Translations under genes and position numbers: made by a program
Assembly: GCF_021869535.1 (NCBI RefSeq)
Contig: NW_026262701.1
Location: 42,783,278 to 42,847,277 of the forward strand
Length of the DNA stretch: 64,000 nt
From: Mytilus californianus
Taxonomy: Eukaryota > Mollusca > Bivalvia > Mytilida > Mytilidae
Direction: 5' to 3'
Shown: positions 1 to 11,873 of the stretch, piece by piece
Numbering within the stretch: the first letter of the stretch is position 1
Layout: each line of letters begins with the position of its first letter
Notes under the pieces: model-generated
What the model saw: the letters and a program-made list of their open reading frames with translations, nothing else
Database searches by the model: none
Told to the model about the DNA's origin: nothing

Positions 1-343
1 AAGCGGTAGCTAAAAGTTTATGTTTGTTACAGATGTCGTTTTCTGAAAATGGAGTCAGTTGGAATGTTGGTGAATTGGTGATTTCTTTTTTCAGAACCTC
101 AATGTAAAATTTACGTCAAACAATAATAATATTATTAGCAGCTTTATCGGCCGGAACAAAAACAAATTCCTTGGCTAGTTCTTTTAGTTTATGTTTGATA
201 CGAGAAATAGGTTTATTGTGGTTATTGTTAAGAGTAAAATGTTCTTTAAAATGTTGAATACGTATATCAACTATGTTCATTACTGATTTAAAAAAAGAGT
301 CCAAAGAGTTTTTGTCAGCTTTTTCCCGTATTATCCATTTCAA
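1..343 (-). mobile_element. Penelope-like RT fragment, N-terminal part
   Basis: Minus-strand coding relic of a reverse transcriptase of the Penelope-like type common in molluscs. The frame holds the motif FVFVPADKAANNIIIV, matching the 'PADKA/GG-hydrophobic' block upstream of the RT palm. The frame then meets a TGA where a cysteine is usual and continues readably to the window edge with KFYIEVLKKEI. The element runs off the left end, so its size is unknown. Its 5' side is cut at about 344-365, where a gag-like frame of another element begins. A second fragment of the same RT type lies at 22330-22830. The family assignment rests on remembered motif patterns and the clade is uncertain. Confidence 0.6.
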
Positions 344-365
344 ACAGTAAGTATGTAAAGGCTAT

Positions 366-956
366 TTAAGACTTGGCAGCCGCTGCTTTTGCACGCTTCC
401 TCCGTGCTAGGCTTGACATGTCTGACACGTTAGAGCTACCACTGTGTGAGGTTTTCTTACCCTTTGAGGTCTTTGTTTTAATGGATTTAGTGTTTGTCAT
501 GGCGAGGCGATGTTCGTGCAATGTTTCCATGGCCAGTTCCACTTTGGACAGACGAAAATCTAACATGAGATTACATGCGTCTATGTCCTTTTGACTGTCC
601 AATGTTCTGGTCCTTTTCAGAAAGTCCAGGTATTCATCTGTAAGTCTACGATAATTCGTACAGGCTTTTACAAGTTTGTCCTGGGCTGTTAAGAGTTGCT
701 GAAGTTCATTGGGAGGTGTGGTGATTTCCAATAACTGGGTGGTTATATCTGACCAAAGGGCCTCTAGTTCCTCACAGAACTTGTCACGTTTTTCTGTGTA
801 AGCTCCTTTACCTTTTTCAGTGAGGTCGCGTACTCGCCTCGTCTCGGGATTTTCATCTAAATGTGTGGTAATATACGGATTCTCTATAAGTTCTTCAGGG
901 ACATCTCCCTCTGGGGGCTGAACCTCTTCTTGCTGTTCCGCGTGACTGGGATCCAT
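366..956 (-). mobile_element. Gag-like N-terminal ORF, BEL/Pao-like, truncated
   Basis: Open 196-residue frame starting MDPSHAEQQEEVQPPEG. It is acidic at the N-terminus, helical and charged in the middle (about residues 40-150, coiled-coil-like), then has a Ser/Lys-rich tail ending SSLARRKRAKAAAAKS. The tail resembles the start of the basic, alanine-rich helix of BEL/Pao gag proteins, which normally continues for hundreds of residues. Here a stop follows at once and the sequence switches to the Penelope-like fragment. I read it as a truncated gag start. It could instead be an unrelated mollusc gene fragment. There is no zinc knuckle or protease. Confidence 0.4.
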
Positions 957-1759
957 GATGGCTCAACGTTGTTGGTTTGCTGCCAAAACACAAGCTGTGT
1001 TGCGTAGTGTCAAGGTAACAGCTACGAACGATGCTTCGTTGTATTTCTTGGTCAGGATATGTGTAGACAAGTTGTTGTCAATTTACTGTACGCCAAGGGA
1101 TGACGCGTTCTTGCAGGTCTCTACCGGCAGGTTGTAGCTGTAGAACTGACGTGGAGTGGCGTTATCTGTGAGACACAACAGGCAAGTTGTAGACTTTTTA
1201 CTGTAATGGCCTGACCATTAAGTATAACCGACGATTGGGCTCAAGCAGAAAAGACTATCAGGTGCTGATACTTGAATTATGAACCAATCTGACATATGGT
1301 AAAAAGCTGAAAATACAAATAAAATACAATTTTACAATGTGTTGAATTAATGTTATGATGACGAAATGTCAAAAATAATTGATAGCACAGTCCGTTTAAT
1401 GCGAGAAAATGTTGTACTTCCAAGAACGGTTAAATTTCCAATATTTCACGGAGATAAGGTTCAAATATACGAAGAGCAATTTGAAGGCTTCAAATACAAT
1501 GTTATATAATTAACTCACTCTGTGGTTAGCCACAAATTGTGTCCAAGATGACGTCTCTACGAAATATTCCTCGTGATCGTAATGACCTTGCAGTTTTCCT
1601 GTAACGGATACGTGTGAGAAAGGGAAAGGTAGCGATGATACGATGTTTTAATGTTGTTATCAAGTTAAAGATGAATAATCCTCCTAAACTGGAACACATA
1701 AACAGATTAAGAATATTATCAAACGAACTACATAAACTGAGAAACGGCGTAACAGAATA
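957..1759 (+). other. No clear gene; small gag-like ORF at 1366-1509
   Basis: Mostly uninformative AT-rich DNA. A 47-residue open frame at 1366-1509 (MSKIIDSTVRLMREN...) contains LPRTVKFPIFHGDK, which recalls the 'LPK-x-P-x-F-x-GD' segment of BEL/Pao gag proteins. It may be a scrap of the same element class as 366-956, but it is too short for a firm call. Confidence 0.2.
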
Positions 1760-2169
1760 ATGCGTCTTCGTGCAAATTATTCATATACTAGAGAGTACAG
1801 TCCTCTCTTTGGGAGCACAGTCCTCCTTTAAATATTGATATGTAACCATGCGTCTTCATGCAAATTATTCATATACTAGAGAGTACAGTCCTCTCTTTAG
1901 TACAGTCCTCCTTTAAATATTGATATGTAACCATGCGTCTTCATGCAAATTATTCATATACTAGAGAGTACAGTCCTCTCTTAAGGAGTACAGTTCTTAA
2001 AATATTTAAATGTTACCAAGCGTCTTCATGCAAAATATCAATATACTAGAGAGTACAGTTCTCTCTAAAGAAGTATAGTTCTCCTTAAAATATGTATATG
2101 TAACCATACGTCTTCATACAAATTATCCATATACTAGAGAGTACAGTCCTCCTGAAATGTGCGTATCAG
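1760..2169 (+). repeat. 86-bp minisatellite, five copies
   Basis: Five head-to-tail copies start at 1760, 1848, 1933, 2018 and 2106, each opening with a version of ATGCGTCTTCATGCAAATTA. Each unit contains CTAGAGAGTACAGTCCTCTC followed by a second AGTACAGTCCTCC, so the unit has an internal near-duplication. The first three copies are almost identical, the fourth and fifth more diverged, and the last is truncated. Lengths run from about 85 to 88 bp. No coding content. Confidence 0.85.
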
Positions 2170-3247
2170 TACATCAGTACGTAACAACGTTTTCATTAAA
2201 TAAATCATTATGATATAGCGTCTATTCTGAAAACTATTACCCCAAAGGAAGCAGACGTACATTTCGGTACTTACAACGTACCTTTTGCTTAGCAATAAAT
2301 AATATGGTTAATAGTTTTGTTGATAAGAAGAACTTGTGGTACAAACCATTTCAAATCAAAAGACCAATCAAATGCAAAAGCGTCAGGTGTCCAGAAAGGC
2401 AGATAAAATTATTTGACCTTGTAGTTAATACTACTTGCAAAAACATCCCACGTAAAAGATCCCCAGATTTCGTTAACAAAAAATAATAGTATACAAAATG
2501 ATAACATTTACATCCTGTCAAGTGCTTGTAATTTGGCTTCATACTGCTAATTTGTGATATACGAACTACATTTAGGTTATCGGAGTATAGTTTAACAAAT
2601 TTGTCCTCTATTTTTCTCCTTAAATAGACAACTTGCTTCTAAAAAGTAATTTTGTAAAATATTGCTGAAAGTTTAGTACAATTATCCAATTTATCACATA
2701 TCTATCCGTCGTCTTAATAAACTATTACTTTTATATCCTTAGATATCCAGTATTTGAATATAGGTCTAAGTTTTAATAAATATGTACCCAGAACTAGATA
2801 AACCGAAAGGTAAAAATGTAAATACCAAGAATTTGGTAACTGAATTAATTCTCTATGAAATCCCCAAATAAGTGAAATAAACTGAATGTATATTCACACG
2901 ATGATACCCGCTAGTCAAATTTAAGCCTTCGTTTTGCTATACATTTGTTAACGTGGCGTTAATCTAAAATTAACCTAGATTGTTTACTGTTAAGTGACTT
3001 ATATTCATAGCTACAGATAATGGATTGACACAGTGAGGGGGATAAGTTTTTTCTGTAAAGGTTTCGAAATCGCTGATTCTGTTAAACTGCATGTCTATTG
3101 CCGATCTGTTATTTTTTCAATATAACTTTCTGTTGTAAGATAAAATTAGCTATTTTTCAATGTATCTTTCCAAAAATAAATGGACTTTTAATTCTGTTTT
3201 TAACCGAAACAATTGGTTTGTTGTTTATTCTGTATCAACATGATCAC
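2170..3247. other. Intergenic, nothing recognised
   Basis: AT-rich sequence with short unsupported open frames only. I see no domain motif, tandem repeat or long inverted repeat. Confidence 0.5.
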
Positions 3248-3848
3248 TTAGAATAAATAAATTATACTCAACTTGCTAAATATTTGTCTCAAGGGTTTGG
3301 GAAAGTTGCTATGAGAGGCTGTTTTCTCTGAAGCTAAGCTGAATAGGGACAGTACTAGGCAATGTGTTCTGGCAAGTTGCAGTAGAAACGGACAACGTTG
3401 TTTCCTTGTCCAAACTTGGGCTGAAAGGCGTTGAACGGTGCTCTGGGATCGGCGTTGAATGGTTGACGCAGTCTTGATCCTCGTTATCAGCGTTATCAGC
3501 AAAATCAGTATCCGTATACTCTCTAACCATCTACCAACCATGTTTTTCTGCTTTCTTTATAGGGGCCCTAGCTACGAAGTCAGCTTTAAGTTTTTCCTTT
3601 AACTCATAAATGACGGAGATGCGTTGTTTTTCTAAAGCGATGACAATTTGTTGTGTTGAACAAATGAACTGTATCAACAGCGTTGAACTCCGTTGTGTCA
3701 CTACTAAATTAACCATGCATAGAACCTGCTCATTCAGTATACGGGTGACTGTTAAGACGAAAATGGCTTTCTGTATCTGACATATCCAAGATGGCGAATA
3801 GTATACCAAACTAACATAGTCCTTACTATCTTGTAACGAGCGTCGCAT
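3248..3848 (-). pseudogene. Unrecognised coding relic in two frames
   Basis: Two adjoining minus-strand frames read as one former protein. The first (105 residues, 3531-3848) has a helical, lysine-rich part with LKEKLKADFVARAPIKKAEK. The second (73 residues, from 3530) starts MVREYTDTDFADNADNEDQD and is Ser/Thr/Pro-rich and acidic. The change of frame near 3530 suggests a frameshift. The basic 'KADFVARAP' segment followed by an acidic low-complexity tail would suit a gag-like protein, but I do not recognise the family. It lies just downstream of the LINE at 3956-6703 on the same strand and may be unrelated to it. Confidence 0.25.
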
Positions 3849-3955
3849 TGGTCAAACACACCTCAAATCTTCCTTATATACTGACTGCCGAAATCATCCG
3901 TGCAGAAAGGAATTCAATGGGTATTACCCTATCTCATTTAAATATAGAAAAACCG

Positions 3956-4429
3956 TTATATGTAAAACATAGGACCGTAAAGAAATGTATTTATATCAAG
4001 AGAATTCGTCAGTTTAATACTAGATGGAATAAAGGATTCTTGATAAAGTGAAAATCTGCTGGGAGTTTGGTATATATTTTGACTATTTCGTAGATTGTAA
4101 TTGTTTGTTTCTGCCACGGTAGGAGGTATTAAATCTAATAAGTATTCTGGAACATCTTCATTCATAATTTTGTATAATAGAGTAAATTTTTCAAATTCCA
4201 GTCTCATCTTTAACTTTTCACATCCCGTTTCTAAATAGAGTGAATGAGTGCTAGCGTAGCTTGTTAAACCAGTGACAATACGTGCTACTTCCAGTTGTAT
4301 TTTTTCTAATCTTTCAGAATTCAATTGTCTGCAATTATCCCAAACTTCAGAAGAATATTCAAGAACGGGTATAATAAAAGTTAAATATATATTTTTTTCT
4401 AAAGATTCCCATTTTAATTGGAGTTTCAA
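3956..4429 (-). pseudogene. LINE RT C-terminal (thumb) region
   Basis: Open 157-residue frame with YLTFIIPVLEYSSEVWDNC and LEKIQLEVARIVTGL, the typical post-palm segment of CR1/Jockey-type polymerases, where imported helices follow the 'P-x-LEY-x-x-x-VW' motif. The end is Asn/Ser-rich and lacks a recognisable zinc motif. It lies in line with the RT core above. Confidence 0.75.
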
Positions 4430-4567
4430 ACGCCTAAGAACATTTATTTGTTGTGATACCTTTTCTATTAAGTTATCTATATGCTTGGTCCACTTGCGGT
4501 CACTTTAATAAATCTAAATGTTTGTGACTAGTAACTGTATCTACCTGAGCTCCAACAAAATCTAAAA

Positions 4568-5410
4568 TCAAGTTATGTTTTGAATTTTTGGTACTAAATG
4601 ACATAATGTTGTTTTATTTGGATTGAATTTAACCAGCCAATCATTTGCCCAGGAATTAATATATTGTAAATCGATATTTATCATGGTATGAAGAGAAATT
4701 TCATCTGGAGCAGTATGTCCAATAGATGTATCGTCTGTAAACATTCTAGTTAATCCAATCATATCATCTACAGTATCATTGATGAAGATTAGAAATAAAA
4801 AGAAACCCAGTACAGAGCCTTGTGGAACACCAGCTTTAAGATGGCATAATTCGGAAGTCGCCTCTTTTAATACTACCATCTGAGTTCTATTAGTTAAGTA
4901 ATTTTCTAACTTAAGAAGTAGGCCCTTTATTCAGACGCGATCAAATGCCTTGCTTACATCAGAAAATTTTAACTTGTATAAAATTTATTGTTTAAAGCAT
5001 AAAGATAGAATGGTACACCCCAATGAAAGCAGACTGAAATTTATACAAAAGTTTATTAGAAACTAAATGATTGAACATATATGTTTGAATATTTTTTTCT
5101 AGTACCTTACTCGCACAAGAAAGAAGTGAAACTGGCCTGTAATTAGACGGCATTGACTTATCTCCATTTTTAAATAAAGGAATAACATATGCCTATTTCC
5201 AATCTTTAGGAAATATTTTTCGAGAGAGCGATTTGTAAAATAGAATACATAAGGGAAGTGCAATTTCATTTTTAACTGTTATCAGCATTCTATTACTGAT
5301 TTTATCTGACCCAACGGCTTTTTGGGATCTAAAGTAGAAATAATAACTTTAACTTCTTCTTCAGTTACAGTTATTTCTGACAAAACGCTATTACTTCCAT
5401 CATCGAAGTC
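4568..5410 (-). pseudogene. LINE reverse transcriptase core
   Basis: Read from high to low coordinates, the relic gives a fingers region (LDPKK, then after a frameshift near 5318 AVGSDKISNRML), then NYRPVSLLS, and finally an open 103-residue frame at 4568-4879 with AGVPQGSVLGFFLFLIFIND. The catalytic box reads MFTDDTS where F/Y-A-D-D is usual, so the second residue is changed. Several in-frame stops lie between 4900 and 5300. Confidence 0.8.
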
Positions 5411-5996
5411 AGACAAGTTTTAGTTTTCTTTATCTAAGCTAGCACTAGAACAAAAACATGTATTTAAAATATCAACTTATTCTTTTGCTTCATAGGAAAA
5501 TTCAAAATTATTACTAGGGTTTTGCAACGGTGAAATATCATTAGTAGATCTGCCATTGTTTAATAGAGTTTATAGTTTTCCAATATACTCTACTGTTTTT
5601 TTGCTAAAGTTCGTTTAATTTTTTATTAATATTTTCATAAAAGCTTTGTTTAATTTTTTTCTTTAAATTATTCACTCGATGTTTTTGGTTTTTGAATTTC
5701 CTTTCGTTTGTAGTGCTTTTATTTTTTAAAAATATTTTTCGAAATCTTTTCTTAGTTCTTTACGCAGGTTTGAATTAAACCAGATTTTATCATAAGATCG
5801 AATAATTACTTCTTTTTGTGCAATGCAAGATTCAGTCACTTTTAAACATTCATGCGTAAATATATTGCAAGTTTCATGGACGTTAATATCATTATCAAGT
5901 GATTTATTGCATTCGACCTCTGAAATCATCTGTTTCATTAAATTATAATCCACTCTTTTATAGTCCCATATTGTACGTTTGAAACTCACCGAGTTA

Positions 5997-6703
5997 CTAA
6001 ACCCGCTTCTGACTGTAATGTAAGTACAGTGTACCTTCATGATCACTTATGTCTTTATTGATAGGTATAATACCCAAGTCAATAAACTGAATAGAATCAG
6101 TTATTAATATCGGGTCTAATAAGGACGACGAACCAGTTTGTGAATCAAAATGAGTAGCATCGTTAATTGTATTAAATAGACCATTAATACTTAGTATATC
6201 ACTGATACAGTTAGGGAGATTTAGTAAGAAATTTTTATTTAGATCACCAAAACAAATAATATGATTAATTTCGTCTAATGCCCTTTTCAACATAATATCG
6301 TAGAGTGACCAAAGATCGATAAATTACGTTAATCAATATCACGTGTAATTTCGTTTTCAACTCAAACCACATAATTTCTAGACTATCGTGCTCCAAACCA
6401 GGTGCCGCTTTATATTAATGTTACTTTTATAATACATAATAACTCAACCCCAATCGGAGTTCCTGTCTTTCCGTATAAGTGTTTCAAATCCCGGGAGTGA
6501 ATTTTTTTCGTTTGAAACGAAAAAGGGGCTAAATGAGTTTCTGAAAAAAATATGATATCGAATTCTTCTATAACAGTTGTAATATAATCAAGTTTTTTTC
6601 TCAAACTGCGTATATTACATTGGAAAATTGATATACTTTGGTCTGAAATGTCTACTGTATCCACAGGGCCTGGATTTGACACCACATCTCCTGCCAACAT
6701 CAA
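5997..6703 (-). pseudogene. LINE endonuclease domain (EEP family)
   Basis: Two frames. The N-terminal part (6410-6703) has IFQCNIRSLRKKLDYI and IIFFSETHL, the N and E motifs of the exonuclease-endonuclease-phosphatase fold. The C-terminal part (5997-6293) has ICFGDLNKNFL (GDxN), then SSSLLDPILITD and KDISDHEGT, the S-x-LDxI and SDH active-site motifs. This domain nicks target DNA for target-primed reverse transcription. A frameshift and missing sequence between 6293 and 6410 separate the halves. Confidence 0.8.
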
Positions 6704-6945
6704 TATATTTAGCCGTGTTCACACCAAACGTTGCGTAATGTAAACCTGTTTACATTTAGTTTCATGTAATGAACACTGGTTTCACATTAATTTTTTTTCA
6801 TCTGTACATCGGTTTTAATCACCTGTACATGAATATTGTTCACACCATTAAACCACATGTACACGTAACTTACATTTACATTAGAATTGAATTAAAAATT
6901 CATCTGTACATTTGATGTGTCAGTAAGGCGTAAACCATACTTAAA

Positions 6946-7038
6946 ACTTCTCGTCCAATCAAATTTCTTGAATTTGCCTTCTAATTTTCATAGTACACAC
7001 TTTTTCCGTGTACTAAGTAACTACGCATGAATAACCAC
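6946..7038 (+). repeat. Left arm of 93-bp inverted repeat
   Basis: Matches the reverse complement of 14634-14726 with about eight differences and no gap seen. A short further copy of its outer end, ATTTGATTGGACGAGAAGTT, occurs at 7622-7641 in the orientation of the right arm. That copy is flanked by two direct copies of AATTAAATTAAATAGTTTGTT. Confidence 0.8.
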
Positions 7039-8214
7039 AAGGGTAAGATTTCATTGTATCGTAATCAAGATATTAAAACAAAAATTGCCACTAGCTATTT
7101 TGAAATAAAATGCTGTAGGTTGCAATTCTGTAAATACAGACAATGCAATTTCCCATAGGAACTCCCTTTGCGGCTAAAACTGTGACACTTTTACTATGAA
7201 GTTTCGTGAAAAATAATATCCCAGAACGGAAAGTTTATATGCACTACTATTTTATTCAAAGGTCAAAATATAGGGCTGTGCGGCATATTTTCAACATTTA
7301 TATGCCCTGAACTTCTAAGAGTTTAAACTTATACTAAAATTCTATACTACCCTTACCTCCATTTTTGGACCTCCTAAGAATTAAAATTTAGCCGCTACCA
7401 TGTTTTTCTATACTGGTTACATTCCCAAGTGATGTCTCTATGAGACGAAACACAGAGATCATCAATGGGAACCAGTACGTTAAAAAATTAACATACCTAT
7501 GAATATTAAATATCTCCCCAAAAGAGGCGTGGTTTGAGAAACAGCTGTATTTACAAAGTGCAACCTGTATTCCAAATTAAATTAAATAGTTTGTTAATAG
7601 TTTTCACATTGATTGTTTTGAAATTTGATTGGACGAGAAGTTGTACGTATGTGCTTAATTAAATTAAATAGTTTGTTGTTAGTTTTAAATATCCTGCTAT
7701 TAAAATCTTTGGATCTTAAAATATTTTTGACAATTGCAAGTTTCTTTCATTTAAATAAAGAGTAACAAATATGGTTCTTTATACCTTGATTAAAGTACAA
7801 CACTATCTTAAAATTGTGATAATTTATCATCCATGTGAAATTGAAAAAAATGTTTTTAAAACATGTAATTAAAAGCTTCCACTGCAATTTAATTATTGCC
7901 TGCTTTTGGTCAATTTATTTTATCATCTAACTATGTAAAGAAGTACATGTATAAAAATGTAGTAAAACTATATACATACTTACACCAGTAGCTACCATCT
8001 TTTCATTCTGGAGTCAAGGGCCTTTTGAAATCACATATTTTACAATGATACTAGTGAGTAGATTTACAAAACATAAAACAAATATGTCATGCATGGTCAG
8101 GACGAGAATAAATTCACAATAAAAAGTTAAGTCCTGTAATAGAGATCGTCCGAGATGAAGATCGGGGCAATTCGGACTGCCGTTGAAAACTGAGAGTATA
8201 TTGGACAGGGACAT
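7039..8214. other. Non-coding interior, nothing recognised
   Basis: AT-rich DNA. It contains the short extra copy of the inverted-repeat end at 7622-7641 and its flanking direct repeats. No coding motif was seen. Confidence 0.4.
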
Positions 8215-8420
8215 AAATTTTGCCTTGCAACAGGCCACCTACGGACCCCTCAAAGAGTTTTTGCAAAGTTTCTAAAAGTGCAGACATCTTGACATTCTCT
8301 CTACACGAGGCATTGGATTTAATGTTCCCATTCTGATCGGACATGGCTGAGTACTTGTACATCCCGCACAGAAAAACAGAAGCCCCACTTTGGCAAGGGC
8401 TTTACGGCCGATCAGAAGAA
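8215..8420 (-). repeat. Dispersed repeat also found at 20985-21200
   Basis: On the minus strand this segment carries GTGCGGGATGTACAAGTA and TCAGAATGGGAAC. Both recur in the same order, with other shared blocks, at about 20985-21200 (plus). The shared frame reads GMYKYxAxSxQNGN. In the second copy it follows a Penelope-like 3' region, so this may be part of that repeat's tail or a captured gene piece. Confidence 0.65.
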
Positions 8421-8984
8421 GATCCAAGTGACCATATTTCTATTCTCCATCACAGTCACACATGGGGTGATTTTGGAAATGAATAGTCTGGTCTAAAAAT
8501 AAACTTGTCCAAGACATGAGGAAAATGAATATTTTTAACTTTGCAAGAAATAGTTGTGTACAAAAAGTGAAAATAATTGTCGCGCTAAATAAGTAAGCCG
8601 TTCTATCAACCGGTGTGTAAAATGAATATTCTATCAGCTAAAAAACCCACTCCCACTGAAAATCAAATGGTCCAATTGAATTTAATCCAGTTTTTATCTG
8701 AACAATTTTTGAGTTTTTGTCATATAAATAGGTAAATAACTTAATTCATACGATTATTATAATGATCATATTATTCAATATTTGTACATGTAACTCCATT
8801 AAATATTCACAATACAATCCACGTTCTTATATTATCTAGTTTTAATCCACACAAGTCCTACATTGACTATCGACGGCGTGTAGTGAAAACTTGTTTTAAA
8901 CTACATTTACACCCCAGTTCTATTGTTATACTTCATAGTTTCTATTTCTGAAACAAGTGTAAATTGAATAGATCTATTGTTACG

Positions 8985-9080
8985 AATAACAATGGATTTT
9001 GACCACAGGGTGTGACGAGCGGGGTTTCTGGAAACCCCTGCTTCTACATCCCGAAAACACAGTCCATTGTTTATTGATTA
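8985..9080. repeat. Imperfect inverted repeat with perfect core
   Basis: An 18-bp perfect palindrome GGGGTTTCTGGAAACCCC lies at the centre of a looser inverted repeat whose outer ends are AACAATGGA and TCCATTGTT. It looks like a small foldback element in decay. Confidence 0.5.
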
Positions 9081-9278
9081 TTTTTTTAAAATAGCATGAA
9101 CATAAGAAATTATTAATAGTGTTCACTACAAGTTGTTTCAAGAAATATTAAAAAAAAACATATTTTAGGAAATTCTAATTGCGAAAAAAATATTAAGCAT
9201 CTGTTTTGAATAAAAAAAAAAGAACCCCTTCAAATACTCCTTTGCTTGAAGCTAAATGTTTTGATCCTAGTCATACAG

Positions 9279-9480
9279 TGGCGGATCAAAAAGGGGGAGG
9301 GGGGTTCAGTGGTTTAGACCCCCCTTTTTGGATGATCAATGCATTTGAATGGGGACAAATATTTGGAACCCCCCTTTATTCTTGGTTGGGAACCCCTTTA
9401 AAAAAAAAGATTCTAACTCCCGGACCCCTCTACTCCTCCTGGATTGCCCCCAAAAAGAGAGTTTCTAAACCTCGGAATAC
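9279..9480 (+). repeat. GC-rich dispersed repeat with hAT-like end
   Basis: Begins CAGTGGCGGATC and continues with runs such as GGGGGAGGGGGG and GACCCCCC, quite unlike its AT-rich surroundings. CAGTGGCGGAT is a common start of hAT-derived short elements in invertebrates. No matching right end was found, so the copy is truncated or the class is wrong. Confidence 0.4.
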
Positions 9481-9494
9481 GGCGTGTCAGGTTA

Positions 9495-9603
9495 ATAAAC
9501 CCCTCCGGCCTTCGGTCGTCGGGGTTTCTTATCCAGACACACCTATCCCTCGGTGTATAACTATTACGTAAACATTGATTTTTATCAATGGGAACGTAAT
9601 AGA
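9495..9603. repeat. Cluster of short hairpins
   Basis: Three adjoining inverted repeats: AAACCCCTCCGG against the GTCGGGGTTT side, CACACC against GGTGTA, and ACGTAA..CATTGAT TTT TATCAATG..ACGTAATAG. Stems are short but closely spaced, giving a strongly self-complementary 110-bp stretch. Confidence 0.5.
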
Positions 9604-9631
9604 TTTTTATTAGTTTAAGTGTAGGTCTAGG

Positions 9632-9725
9632 TTAGTCTATGAAAAGGTATATACTATGAAATTTAGAGCTGGGGGCTTGCCCCGAACTCTTAATTTCATA
9701 CTATATACCTTTCCATAGACTATCC
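9632..9725. repeat. Hairpin element with ~42-bp arms
   Basis: The arm TAGTCTATGAAAAGGTATAT (from 9634) is mirrored at 9690-9725. The loop core is GGGGGCTTGCCCCGAA. About five mismatches. It resembles the other long hairpins at 13000, 19264, 38433 and 39351 in general design. Confidence 0.75.
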
Positions 9726-10463
9726 AATTTAGCACATATTCACAACTCGAGTGATTGTACAATTGATGTAATTGATGGTCAGTTGATCGTATGGTCAGCA
9801 AAAAGTAATCATCTAACAAGGTAAGTTTGACTAGATTTTAGTAAATGTAAGAGAGTTGTTTTGCTTTTGTAAAAATCTACTCAGTTTTATCGTAGCTCAA
9901 TGTCATTTCAATTTGATTCATGATGAATAACACCGATATGCCAGATTTTGAGTTTTTAAATAGTACAGATACAGATTTGTAATTAACTGATTTATATGCA
10001 ATCCAAACACAAAAATTGGTATTTTCAAACCGTAATGCTACTTCTTCCAGTCGATTTGCAGAACCAGTTCTATCAGAGGAACTAGAACAAAGAATTAGTG
10101 ACAGAATCCCAACAAAAACAAAACTATCAACAAGCTGGTCTATGAATGTGTGAAAAGGTTGGGCGGAAAACAGAAACTGCAACCCAATGACTGGGTTTGA
10201 GGAGTTTACTTGTGTGCCTGTTGACCCAGAAACAGCCAGTATAAAAGAATTGGACTTGTGTTTATCCAGATTTATCATGGAAACCCGACGAAAAGATGGG
10301 TCACCTTACCCACCTAACACCCTATTGAACATTTCCGCAGGAATTCAAAGACATTTACGAGAAAAGAAAAGATCTGAAATTAATTTGCTACAGAAAAACT
10401 CCGTTGATTTCCCAACATTCCAGAAGTCTCTTGACACCAGAATGAAAGAAGTAACAGCTTCTG

Positions 10464-11873
10464 GTCTATGTATAGAATTGAGAATGGAAATGGGGAATGT
10501 GTCAAAGAGACAACAACCCGACCATAGAACAGACAACAGCAGAAGGTCACCAACAGGTCTTCAATGTTTATCTATATCGTAAAATGTGTAATTCGTTATA
10601 TTTTAGGAAATTACACCAGATAAGCAAGGAACCAGTATTCTAGTTTGAATAGCGGATGGAACTACATATTCCCAAATCTTTTTGTTAACCATTTTCATTT
10701 AAAACTTAAATCAATACTTTGTTTTGTGTCGCTTTAGATTTGCTAAATTATTCATCATAAAGGCGTTTTCTTATTATACCATCGTCTAGAATAGGCTTGA
10801 ACTATTTGCCACTGGAAGATAAACAATTCACGATCAATCAATCAATATTTTATGCCACACCTATTTCACCTAATACTAACTTAAGCCTGCGATATAACTA
10901 TAACAATGCTACATGTACCATGTTCACTGAAATATTAAATTACGGCTAAACATCTAATCTATACTATATTCTTTGGTGAAATTTCATGTTTTTCAACATA
11001 TTGTTCATAAAAAAATACCAGACAAATGCCATATACAAAAATTACAGACAACAACAATGATAATCATAATTGTAAAAGAGGTGTTATTTTCCCCTGTATT
11101 TGTTTCACTTACATATATATGCATGGTAAACATGTTAAAAAAATGTTAAATCCTACTGGTACCTGGAAATTAGACAATCTATATCATAAACCTTAAAATA
11201 TCAATTTTACATTTTTAAATGTTTCCGTCAAATAAAAATGCAACTCAGTGCTGTGTATGTCATTTTGATACACAACTAAGTATTTTACATGTTTTTGTGA
11301 AATTTTGCATAGAAAACCGTTACTCAAACTTAATTAATTTGCATCACAAATACTATACATTGCTTTACTTCAAACCGATTTTTTGGTTTTCTAACCGATG
11401 CCTCATTTTTCTACTAAAACGTAGGTAATGGGGTAAACGCGTTGTATACTGCATTGTATATGTACATGTATCAATACGTATATTGACCTTTTTGAGTCGT
11501 TAGGTTTATGTCTCACACAGATTATGTTTATCTGACTATGAAATTTCTGATTCGCGCGTGTTATTTTAAACTGCAATTTCACACTTTGCATACATAATAA
11601 AGAAGTACTACTGATAATGATAAAGCAATACATTTTATTTAACGTTTACGGTGAAAAAAATCCTCCTAAAATAAGGATAAATTAAAGTAATTGTTTTACA
11701 AAAACTAAATCACCCATGATTCTTTTTATGCCTTTAAAGAATATTATGTGTATGCATGTCTATTATTGTAGAAAGTATGTTACCCACCAGGTGACTATTT
11801 TAATTTTGTTGTTTGGTTGCTGTTTCATTTACGTATACCCAAAATCTCTGCAAACACATTTTATTTCATATAG
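10464..11873 (+). other. Predicted intron of the YR gene
   Basis: The donor GGTCTATG (GT at 10464) and acceptor TTTCATATAG (AG ending 11873) join the frame as ACA GCT TCT G|GT ATT CAC, giving TASGIHKKRVD, which fits the family consensus around this point. The intron carries a dispersed repeat at 10477-10566. If the splice is right, the source element was spliced in its host. Confidence 0.6.
10477..10566 (+). repeat. Dispersed repeat, family 1, 5' piece
   Basis: ATTGAGAATGGAAATGGGGA onward, up to the ACAGGTCTTCAATG part. The same sequence opens the longer copies near 21575 and 26403. It is truncated here after about 90 bp. It looks SINE-like in length and dispersal, but no tRNA-derived head or A/B box was recognised. 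Confidence 0.75.

Larger units (their letters stand above)
3956..6703 (-). mobile_element. Non-LTR retrotransposon (CR1-like), degenerate
   Basis: One minus-strand LINE can be followed from an endonuclease start at 6703 to the C-terminal end of the polymerase near 3956. The order is apurinic-type endonuclease, RT fingers and palm, then the thumb/connection region. The opening motif MMLAGDVVSNPGP is typical of CR1-like elements in molluscs, where it precedes the endonuclease. At least four frame changes and several stops break it, so it is inactive. No poly-A or microsatellite 3' tail was identified. The clade name is tentative. Confidence 0.8.

Noticed and set aside
9206-9571. 121-codon plus-strand frame
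   Set aside because: It runs through the G/C-rich hAT-like repeat; its composition is set by repeat sequence and no domain is visible.
10477-10566. Extension of the YR exon 1 frame through the dispersed repeat
   Set aside because: The frame stays open by chance. The consensus joins the donor at 10464 to 11874, and the same repeat occurs elsewhere without YR.
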